Below, piece by piece: positions 1 to 4,912 of a stretch of DNA of 5,995 nucleotides. The stretch covers positions 1-5,995 of the forward strand of contig JAHEDN010000177.1 of assembly GCA_024641225.1 (NCBI GenBank), in the 5' to 3' direction. The position numbers and the translations under genes were made by a program. Every line of letters begins with the position of its first letter. Positions within the stretch are counted from its first letter, which is position 1. The DNA is from Burkholderiales bacterium. Its GTDB lineage: Bacteria > Pseudomonadota > Gammaproteobacteria > Burkholderiales > Burkholderiaceae_F. The notes below the pieces were generated by a model that had not been told where the DNA came from, ran no database searches, and saw only the letters and a list, made by a program, of their open reading frames with translations.

Positions 1-335
1 GCTATGTGGGGCTGCCCAAAGCGCTGATCTACGGCGCGAGCAAGGCGGCGCTGATCAATTTCACCGAGTCGCTGTACGGTGACCTGCGGCCTCAGGGCAT
101 CGGCGTGTACCTGATCAATCCAGGCTTCGTCGACACGCCGCTGACGAAGAACAACCGGTTCCCGATGCCGGCCCTGATGAAGGCGGACGACGCGGCGCGC
201 GTGACGCTCGACGAGATCGCCGCCGGTCGCTTCGAGATCCACTTTCCGAAGCGCTTCACGCGCTGGCTCAAGCTGCTGCGCGTGCTGCCCTACCGGCTGC
301 AGCTGGCCGCGGTGCGCAGAGCGACCCGAGCATGA
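1..335 (+). CDS. Short-chain dehydrogenase/reductase (SDR), C-terminal part; 5' end outside window
   Basis: This is the C-terminal part of a classical NAD(P)-dependent SDR oxidoreductase. The frame is open from the left edge (first full codon at 3) and ends at TGA 333-335. The YxxxK catalytic pair is visible as YGASK, with Tyr at 30-32 and Lys at 42-44. About 30 residues later comes the NPGFVDTP segment (Pro-Gly at 120-125), which in SDRs lies over the nicotinamide. The Rossmann GxxxGxG motif and catalytic Ser would lie upstream. The tail is basic and hydrophobic (HFPKRFTRWLKLLRVLPYRL) and may touch membrane or a lipid substrate; that is inference. The substrate cannot be read from this fragment. 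Its stop overlaps the next ATG (ATGA at 332-335), so the two genes are probably translationally coupled in one operon. The family call is firm and the specific function open. Confidence 0.93.
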   Translation, partial: YVGLPKALIYGASKAALINFTESLYGDLRPQGIGVYLINPGFVDTPLTKNNRFPMPALMKADDAARVTLDEIAAGRFEIHFPKRFTRWLKLLRVLPYRLQLAAVRRATRA

Positions 336-760
336 GCGCCACTCACGTCGAGCGCGCGCGCGCCTACTTCGAGTCGATCACGCCGGAGTCGGTGCAACGT
401 ATCGACACGATCTACGCGACGGACGCCCACTTCAAGGACCCGTTCAACGAAGTGCGCGGCGTCGCGGCGATCCGCCGCATCTTCGAGCACATGTTCGTTC
501 AGGTCGAAGCGCCACGGTTCGTCGTCCGCGAAATCGTCGCGCAGGGCAACGACGCGTTCCTCACCTGGGACTTCCTGTTCCGCATCCGGCGGCTCAGCGG
601 CCGCGAGCAGGTCATCCGCGGCGCCAGCCACCTGAAGTTCGACGGCGAAGGCAGGATCCGCTACCACCGCGACTACTGGGACGCCGCCGAGGAGCTGTAT
701 GAGAAACTTCCGATCCTCGGAGGACTGATGCGGCTGCTCAAGAAGCGGGCCGCGAGCTGA
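332..760 (+). CDS. NTF2-like / SnoaL-like domain protein
   Basis: This is a 142-residue protein of the nuclear transport factor 2-like superfamily, a cone-shaped alpha+beta fold used by small enzymes (SnoaL cyclases, ketosteroid isomerases) and binding proteins. Visible marks are an N-terminal helix, then Y28 with the F34-x-DPF38 segment typical of SnoaL-like proteins, a central beta region (EIVAQGNDAFLTWDFLFRI), H100 before LKF, and the C-terminal HRDYWD (112-117). The last 20 residues form a basic amphipathic helix around LPILGGLMRLLKKRA. The length is normal for one such domain. The start overlaps the SDR stop by four bases, and the di-iron gene begins 17 bases after its stop. The superfamily holds both enzymes and inactive binding proteins, and I cannot name a substrate. 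Association with SDR genes in lipid-modifying operons is known for related proteins; a lipid role here is inferred. Confidence 0.9.
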   Translation: MSATHVERARAYFESITPESVQRIDTIYATDAHFKDPFNEVRGVAAIRRIFEHMFVQVEAPRFVVREIVAQGNDAFLTWDFLFRIRRLSGREQVIRGASHLKFDGEGRIRYHRDYWDAAEELYEKLPILGGLMRLLKKRAAS

Positions 761-777
761 CAGCGGGGCGGGATGCG

Positions 778-1641
778 ATGAACATGCTTTATCCGGAACT
801 CTTCAAGTCGCTCGAATCCGTGCGCTGGAGCATGGACCGAGATGTGCCTTGGGACCAGTTCGACGCCGCGCGGCTGTCCGACGAGCAGGCGCTGACCATC
901 AAGATGAACGCGATCACCGAGTGGTCGGCGCTGCCGGCCACCGAGATGTTCCTGCGCGACAACCGGCACGATTCCGATTTTTCCGCCTTCATGAGCGTGT
1001 GGTTCTACGAGGAGCAGAAGCACGCGCTGGTGCTGATCGAGTACCTGAAGCGCTTCCGCCCGGACCTCGCGCCCACGCCGGACGAGCTTCACGCGGTGCG
1101 CTTCGAGTTCGACCCGGCGCCGGCGCTGGAGACGCTGACCCTGCACTTCTGCGGCGAGATCCGCCTGAACCACTGGTACCGCCGCGCGGCCGAATGGCAC
1201 ACCGAGCCGGTGATCAAGCACATCTACAAGCTGCTGTCGCAGGACGAGGCGCGCCACGGCGGCGCCTACCTGCGCTACATGAAGAAGTACCTGGCCGAGG
1301 TCGGCGACTCGGCCCGCGCGGCGTTCGCCAAGGTCGGCGTGCTGATGGCCTCGGCGCGGCGCACCGCGCAGGCGCTTCACCCGACCAACCTGCACGTGAG
1401 CAAGGCGCTGTTCCCCAACGACACCGTCCAGTCGCGCCTGCCCGATCCGGCCTGGCTGGAGCGCTGGCTCGACGCGCAGATCAAGTTCGACGACGTCTGG
1501 GAAGGCAAGGTCGTCGAGCGCATCCTGCACAACATGAGCCTGCTGTTCGAGCGCACGTTCAGTTCGGTGCAGGACCTGAACCGCTACCGCAAGGAAGTCG
1601 CGGCGCGGCTCGCCGCAGCCGGAGCGCCGGCCGCGGCATAA
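778..1641 (+). CDS. Ferritin-like di-iron protein, acyl-ACP desaturase-like
   Basis: This is a 287-residue, mostly helical protein with a ferritin-type di-iron site. Candidate ligands fall into two half-sites: E48 (or E56), then E79-x-x-H82 in YEEQKH; and E127 in FCGEIRL, then E157-x-x-H160 in QDEARH. This E..ExxH..E..ExxH order and the EExxH/DExRH wording match the soluble stearoyl-ACP-desaturase type (class II fatty acid desaturases). The spacing is close: about 31, 48 and 30 residues here against roughly 38, 53 and 33 in the plant enzyme. Such sites activate O2 for desaturation, hydroxylation or N-oxygenation. I see no signal peptide or membrane span, so it is probably cytosolic. A conserved-looking C-terminal region (ALHPTNLHVSKALFP, then HNMSLLFERTF) is not explained by the core. 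ATG 778 is preceded by a G-rich stretch at 765-772; ATG 784 is an alternative. It is the last gene of the operon seen here. The substrate and the electron donor are unknown. Confidence 0.88.
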   Translation: MNMLYPELFKSLESVRWSMDRDVPWDQFDAARLSDEQALTIKMNAITEWSALPATEMFLRDNRHDSDFSAFMSVWFYEEQKHALVLIEYLKRFRPDLAPTPDELHAVRFEFDPAPALETLTLHFCGEIRLNHWYRRAAEWHTEPVIKHIYKLLSQDEARHGGAYLRYMKKYLAEVGDSARAAFAKVGVLMASARRTAQALHPTNLHVSKALFPNDTVQSRLPDPAWLERWLDAQIKFDDVWEGKVVERILHNMSLLFERTFSSVQDLNRYRKEVAARLAAAGAPAAA

Positions 1642-1660
1642 CGCCGCGGCGCCCGCGGCG
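1630..1660 (+). terminator. Overlapping GC-rich inverted repeats at the end of the di-iron gene; possible terminator without U-tract
   Basis: GCCGCGGC at 1630-1637 is repeated at 1643-1650 around the loop ATAAC, which contains the TAA stop (1639-1641). A second perfect hairpin can form from CGCCGCGG (1642-1649) and CCGCGGCG (1653-1660) with loop CGC. The two use the same middle arm, so only one can form at a time. Both stems are 8 bp and entirely G/C. No run of T follows, so this is not a standard intrinsic terminator. It may act as a 3' stabiliser, a Rho-assisted end or a pause site. The structure is directly visible; the role is inferred. Confidence 0.45.
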
Positions 1661-1712
1661 ACGGTGACGAACGATGGCCGCAATCGCGGCCAATGACGCC
1701 CGCGGTGCAGAC

Positions 1713-1718
1713 TATGAT
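1713..1718 (+). promoter_or_regulatory. Possible -10 element for the asparaginase gene
   Basis: TATGAT differs from the sigma-70 -10 consensus TATAAT at one position and lies in an otherwise very GC-rich gap. No convincing -35 is found 16-18 bases upstream (around 1690-1696). Transcription would begin near 1725, after the far-upstream ATG at 1674 but before ATG 1785, leaving a leader of about 60 bases. This fits the start chosen for the asparaginase. Confidence 0.35.
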
Positions 1719-1752
1719 CCTTCGAGCAAACGTCACAGCCGGCGCAGCCCGT

Positions 1753-1767
1753 CGCCGCCGCCGCCGC
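1753..1767 (+). repeat. (CGC)5 trinucleotide repeat in the asparaginase leader
   Basis: Five perfect tandem CGC units end 17 bases before ATG 1785. If the longer frame from 1674 were translated, this would encode part of a Ser/Pro-rich low-complexity stretch unlike the rest of the enzyme, so I read it as untranslated leader. A short GC-rich triplet run is easily produced by base composition alone. Confidence 0.6.
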
Positions 1768-1784
1768 AGGCAGCATCGTCTGTC

Positions 1785-2786
1785 ATGAACAATGCGCCAG
1801 AGCACGTCCCGCTGATCCGCACCACGCGCGGCGGCTTTCCCGAGTGCGTGCACGTCGGCTCGATCGCCGTGGTGGACGCCGAGGGGCGGCTGATCGCCGG
1901 CGTCGGCGATGCCCATGGGCTGAACTTCACCCGCTCGGCGCTCAAGCCCCTGCAGGCGCTCGCCTTCGTGCAGGACGGCGGCATGGAGCGCTTCGCCTTC
2001 GACTCGCAGATGCTGGCGCTGATGTGCGCCAGCCACGGCGGCGAGGCGATGCACGTCGCAGTCGTGCAGCGCATGCTCGAGCGCATCGGCGCGAAGGAGT
2101 CCGACCTGCGCTGCGGCTGCCATCCGCCGAGCTTCTACACGCACACCTCGACCTCGGCGCTGCCGGGCGCGCGCTTCAACCAGCTCTACCACAACTGCTC
2201 GGGCAAGCACGCCGGCTTCCTGGCGTTCTGCCGCATGCACCATCAGCCGCTGGCGCGCTACCTCGACCTCGACGCACCGCTGCAGCAGCGCGTGCGCGCC
2301 AACGTCGAGCGCTTCGCCGGGGAACGCGACCTGCCGATGGGCATCGACGGCTGCAGCGCGCCGAACTACGCGATGCCGCTTTCGGCGCTGGCGCACACGT
2401 TCTGCCGGCTCGCGCTCAGGGAGACGCCCGAACTCGCCGCGCTGGCCTGGGCGATGACGCGCCACCCGGACCTCGTCTCCGGCACCGCGCGCGGAGACCT
2501 GATGCTGATGCAGGCGGGCAAAGGCGACTGGGTCAGCAAGGTCGGCGCCGACGGCATGCAGGCGATCGGAGTGCGCTCGCGCGGCATCGGCATCGCCATC
2601 CGCATCGCCGACGGCAACCGCCGCGCGCTGCACGTGGCTACGATCGCCGTGCTGCAGCAGCTCGGACTGATCGACGAACCCGCCGGCACGCCGCTGGCGA
2701 AGATGGACGAGCACGTGATCCGCAACTACCGCGGCATCGCGGTCGGCGCAGTCGAGCCGATGTTCTCGCTGCCGCGGCAGGCCTAG
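1785..2786 (+). CDS. L-asparaginase, asparaginase II family (Rhizobium etli AnsA/ReAV-like)
   Basis: The product is 333 residues and should hydrolyse L-asparagine to aspartate and ammonia. It belongs to the class typified by the R. etli thermolabile enzyme, which is unrelated to E. coli AnsA/AnsB. The sites known from that enzyme are all present: S51-x-x-K54 (RSALKPLQ), S83 (CASHGGE), C138 and K141 (NCSGKHAGF), and D188-x-C190 (GIDGCSAP). In ReAV these are the two Ser-Lys pairs and the zinc-site residues. A GIDGCSAP-x-Y stretch and a later GDWVSKVGADG segment are also in keeping with the family. There is no signal peptide, so it is cytosolic. The frame is open from ATG 1674, but the extra 37 residues are Ser/Pro/Arg-rich, the likely -10 lies inside them, and homologous sequence starts close to M38, so ATG 1785 is preferred. 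No good Shine-Dalgarno precedes either start. The gene appears monocistronic and converges on the VOC gene. Confidence 0.92.
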   Translation: MNNAPEHVPLIRTTRGGFPECVHVGSIAVVDAEGRLIAGVGDAHGLNFTRSALKPLQALAFVQDGGMERFAFDSQMLALMCASHGGEAMHVAVVQRMLERIGAKESDLRCGCHPPSFYTHTSTSALPGARFNQLYHNCSGKHAGFLAFCRMHHQPLARYLDLDAPLQQRVRANVERFAGERDLPMGIDGCSAPNYAMPLSALAHTFCRLALRETPELAALAWAMTRHPDLVSGTARGDLMLMQAGKGDWVSKVGADGMQAIGVRSRGIGIAIRIADGNRRALHVATIAVLQQLGLIDEPAGTPLAKMDEHVIRNYRGIAVGAVEPMFSLPRQA

Positions 2787-2787
2787 C

Positions 2788-3423
2788 TCAGCGCAGTTCG
2801 ACCGCGCCGCGCGGCGTGTCGATGCGCGCGACGATCGACGCCTCGCCTTCATCGAGACGCACCGCGCCGTCGAGCCCCAGTTCACCGAACAGCTGCCGCA
2901 GCGGCTGCGGCGACGGATGCCGCAGGACCAGTTCGCCCAGCACGCAGCCGCGGTCTTCGAGCCCGTCGCAGGGATGCGCACCGCCGTGCCACTGGATCAG
3001 CGACGGCAGCACGCCGTCGCAGTTCAGGCTGCCGTCGGCCGGCACGGTGATGCGCCACGAGAACGCGCCGCGGCTGGCCGCTATCACCTCGCCGAAGCCG
3101 GGATCGAGCGGCGCCGCCGCCTCGACGTCGCTGCACGACGCGACCCAGGTCAGCAGGAAAGGCGCTGCCGCCATGCGCGCGCGCACGGCAGGCGTGTCGA
3201 GCCCGAACCAGCGCGGCCGCTGCGCGGTTCCCTCGGGATCGAGCGCGATCAGTTCGAGGTAAGCACGCGGCGCCAGCTTCAGCAGCGCGTTGTGCGTGCC
3301 CATCAGCACGTGCCGACCGCCGGGCTGCACCTCCACCCCAAGCCGCTGGCGCACGTACCGCGCGCCCTGCGCCAGGTCGGCGCAGGCGAGCACGAGGTGG
3401 TCTACGCGCGAGGTCAGGGCCAT
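2788..3423 (-). CDS. Glyoxalase-like (VOC superfamily) domain protein
   Basis: This 211-residue protein begins with the VDHLVLACADL strand-helix typical of vicinal oxygen chelate domains. It then has a GTHN-A-L-L-K segment (42-49), YLELIAL (55-61) with E57, WRITVP (123-128) and the GVLPSLIQWHGGAHP stretch (137-151). This arrangement fits the 'Glyoxalase_3' subgroup, in which two beta-alpha-beta-beta-beta halves sit in one chain. H9 and E57 are candidate metal ligands; others, such as H44 or H146, cannot be settled by eye. VOC enzymes include glyoxalases, extradiol dioxygenases and epimerases, and many of this subgroup remain uncharacterised, so no substrate is proposed. No export signal is seen. 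It lies 25 bases after the secreted-protein gene on the same strand and is probably its operon partner. Its stop is one base from that of the convergent asparaginase gene. Confidence 0.85.
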   Translation of the reverse strand: MALTSRVDHLVLACADLAQGARYVRQRLGVEVQPGGRHVLMGTHNALLKLAPRAYLELIALDPEGTAQRPRWFGLDTPAVRARMAAAPFLLTWVASCSDVEAAAPLDPGFGEVIAASRGAFSWRITVPADGSLNCDGVLPSLIQWHGGAHPCDGLEDRGCVLGELVLRHPSPQPLRQLFGELGLDGAVRLDEGEASIVARIDTPRGAVELR

Positions 3424-3424
3424 C

Positions 3425-3448
3425 GCGGGGCCGCGGCTGCCGCCCCGC
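3425..3448 (-). other. 7-bp GC hairpin filling the gap between two minus-strand genes
   Basis: The arms GCGGGGC (3425-3431) and GCCCCGC (3442-3448) are perfect reverse complements around a 10-base loop. They occupy 24 of the 25 bases between the stop of the secreted-protein gene and the ATG of the VOC gene. The only SD-like G-rich sequence for the VOC gene lies within it on the minus strand, so the stem could hide that site until ribosomes finishing the upstream gene melt it. There is no T-run, so it is unlikely to be an intrinsic terminator. The structure is seen directly; the effect is inferred. Confidence 0.4.
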
Positions 3449-4762
3449 TCAGCGGCCGAACAACCCGCGCAGCTTGTTCACCGCGTCGAGCGCTCCATCG
3501 GTCGCGCTCGGCGGCTTCTCGTCTTTCTTCGCCGGCTCTCCCGCCGGCGCCGACGGCGCCTGCGACTCCGCCGCTCCGCGCCCGCCGCCGCCCATCATCG
3601 CGCCCATGTCCATGCCGAGCATGGCGTTTGCCACACTCTTCACGCGGACCTTGACCGCCCACTGCGGCTCCCATGCGATCTTTGGGTCCGTCGGTCGCGG
3701 CGGATGCGCGAGGTTCAGTTCAGAGCCATAGGCGATCACGCGCAACATCGCCCCCTCACCGAAGATGCCCTTGGGCACGGTGCAACTCGTCGTCGACGGC
3801 GCCAGCAGCACCTTTTCCCTCAACCAGCGATCGACTGCCCCATTGGTCTGGTAGTCGACGAGCCCGCTGCCGGTGTCGGGCTCCTCGCTCGAGGTCCAGA
3901 ACACGATCTCCGCGCCGTCGCCGCCCCCGGCGCCTTCGCGCGCACCCATCGCCGCGATGAAGTAGGCGCGTGCCGTCGGCAACGCCTTCCACTCGAGCAC
4001 CGTCGTGCCACCGGCATCGCGCTGCGCCAGTTCGATCGCCGGCATCAGGTCCTGGGCCGCCGGGATCGAGAACCTGAATCCTTCCGGCACGCCCTGTCCC
4101 GTGAAACCGTGCTCGCCGACCAGCGACGCGCCGGCCGGCACCATCCGCGTGTCGTCGCGACTCGGCCAGTGCGGCCGTCCGACAGCGGAGTGCGCGCCGC
4201 GCTGCGTGGCGCGCCGGGCGATGAAGAACTTCTGGAAGTCGGCCGGCGCTGCAGTGGCGAAGTCGACCACCCGCGGCTGGCCGGGACGGACTGTCTCGCC
4301 GCAACCCCAGTAGAGCAGCATCTTCCCCTTCGGACGCTCGTACTCGGGCTGATCGACCGAGTCATCGTCCGGCCGCACCGGCTTGCCCTTCTGCTCCACT
4401 GGCGACATCAGCTTCAACGTCGGCGCCAGCTGCGTGCCCGGCGGCACGGACTGCAGCGCCTCGGAGAGGTTCGAGTTGCGGCTCGTATACAGGGCGACGT
4501 CGACATACTGGCCGGCCGAGGCCGCCTGTGTCATGCCGAACGTGTTTGGTCCACCGCGTCCGCCGAACATGGCGCCCATCGTGTTCATCGGACTGCCGCC
4601 GCCCATCGGCATGCCCATGCCGGCAAACGTGGCCATGTCGATCCATGCCTGCGCCACCGGCGGCTTGACGACCTGCTGCGGACCCTTGGCGGTCTGGGCG
4701 GCTGCCGAGGCAGCCGCCAGCGCGACCGCGATGGCCATCGAGATCGTCGTGAATCTGTTCAT
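3449..4762 (-). CDS. Secreted/periplasmic protein of unknown function with Met/Gly-rich segments
   Basis: I do not recognise a characterised family in this 437-residue protein. Residues 1-23 form a clear Sec signal peptide: basic MNR, a hydrophobic core, then ASAAAQ with probable cleavage after the Ala run, and no lipobox Cys. A Met/Gly-rich low-complexity segment follows (about 43-77, with M49-x-M51-x-M53), and a second lies at 381-394 (MLGMDMGAMMGGGG). Between them is a probable beta-rich body with YWGCGE (151-156), SLVGEHGF (213-220), FSIPAAQDLMP (231-241), VLEWKALPTARAYF (255-268) and TTSCTVP (324-330). The two Trp/Tyr-bearing strands in the later part resemble fibronectin-III-like sandwiches, a weak comparison. 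Mature cysteines are only C154 and C327, a possible disulfide. The C-terminus is a charged Ala/Pro/Lys linker, then a short helix DAVNKLRGLFGR. ATG 4762 has a strong Shine-Dalgarno. It is first in the operon with the VOC gene and divergent from argS. It may be an envelope protein; metal binding through Met is speculative. Confidence 0.85.
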   Translation of the reverse strand: MNRFTTISMAIAVALAAASAAAQTAKGPQQVVKPPVAQAWIDMATFAGMGMPMGGGSPMNTMGAMFGGRGGPNTFGMTQAASAGQYVDVALYTSRNSNLSEALQSVPPGTQLAPTLKLMSPVEQKGKPVRPDDDSVDQPEYERPKGKMLLYWGCGETVRPGQPRVVDFATAAPADFQKFFIARRATQRGAHSAVGRPHWPSRDDTRMVPAGASLVGEHGFTGQGVPEGFRFSIPAAQDLMPAIELAQRDAGGTTVLEWKALPTARAYFIAAMGAREGAGGGDGAEIVFWTSSEEPDTGSGLVDYQTNGAVDRWLREKVLLAPSTTSCTVPKGIFGEGAMLRVIAYGSELNLAHPPRPTDPKIAWEPQWAVKVRVKSVANAMLGMDMGAMMGGGGRGAAESQAPSAPAGEPAKKDEKPPSATDGALDAVNKLRGLFGR

Positions 4763-4769
4763 TTTCTGG

Positions 4770-4774
4770 CTCCT
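4770..4774 (-). promoter_or_regulatory. Shine-Dalgarno AGGAG for the secreted-protein gene
   Basis: AGGAG on the minus strand lies 7 bases before ATG 4762. It is the best ribosome binding site in the window and fixes the start of this gene, which also places a textbook signal peptide at the N-terminus. Confidence 0.85.
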
Positions 4775-4877
4775 GGTTTGGTCACCATCCGCCGCGGCCC
4801 ACTCGGTCGGGCATTGTGGACAATCCTAATGTGCGCCGGAACGGCCGGCCGCCGGGCGTCGGTGGAGTCCGCATAGC

Positions 4878-4883
4878 TAGAAT
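4878..4883 (+). promoter_or_regulatory. Possible argS -10 element
   Basis: TAGAAT matches the -10 consensus at five of six positions and lies 29 bases before the argS ATG. Transcription would start near 4890 and leave a leader of about 20 bases. No good -35 is found 16-18 bases upstream, so an activator may help or the call may be wrong. Confidence 0.4.
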
Positions 4884-4893
4884 CCGCGATTCT
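4879..4893. promoter_or_regulatory. Perfect inverted repeat overlapping the argS -10/start region
   Basis: AGAATC (4879-4884) and GATTCT (4888-4893) are exact reverse complements around CGC. The repeat covers most of the proposed -10 and the expected transcription start, a position suited to a repressor site. The arms are relatively A/T-rich in a GC-rich region. It could also arise by chance. Confidence 0.3.
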
Positions 4894-4912
4894 TTCCCCG
4901 CACCGCCAGAAA

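Larger units (their letters stand above)
4763..4912. promoter_or_regulatory. Divergent intergenic region between the secreted-protein gene and argS
   Basis: This 150-base gap must hold promoters for both directions. Towards argS there is TAGAAT at 4878-4883. Towards the secreted-protein gene only weak -10-like matches are seen on the minus strand (TAGGAT at 4823-4828, CACAAT at 4813-4818), without a clear -35. The 10-bp palindrome CGGCCGGCCG (4842-4851) lies in the middle and may be only a product of base composition. Confidence 0.5.

Noticed and set aside
673..1776. Open frame of 367 codons on the minus strand across the di-iron gene
   Set aside because: It shows shadow composition and no family motif; the plus frame carries a full di-iron ligand set.
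2805..2816. Perfect palindrome CGCCGCGCGGCG just inside the VOC gene's 3' end, considered as a terminator for the asparaginase gene
   Set aside because: It has no loop to form a hairpin and no T-run, and it encodes VOC residues; base composition explains it.
1584..2981. Open frame of 465 codons on the minus strand across the asparaginase gene
   Set aside because: It is Arg/Ala/Val-rich and antisense to an enzyme with all catalytic residues intact.
1844..3262. Long open frame (472 codons) on the plus strand across the asparaginase and VOC genes
   Set aside because: It is Arg/Ala-rich with no recognisable motif and overlaps two genes with clear family motifs; such frames are common in GC-rich DNA.
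4842..4851. Palindrome CGGCCGGCCG in the divergent region as an operator
   Set aside because: It consists only of G and C in a GC-rich region and has no relation to a recognisable promoter element, so chance is likely.
3290..4876. Open frame of 528 codons on the plus strand, antisense to the secreted-protein gene
   Set aside because: The composition is Arg/His-rich low-complexity, with no domain or ribosome binding site. The minus frame has a signal peptide and a strong Shine-Dalgarno.
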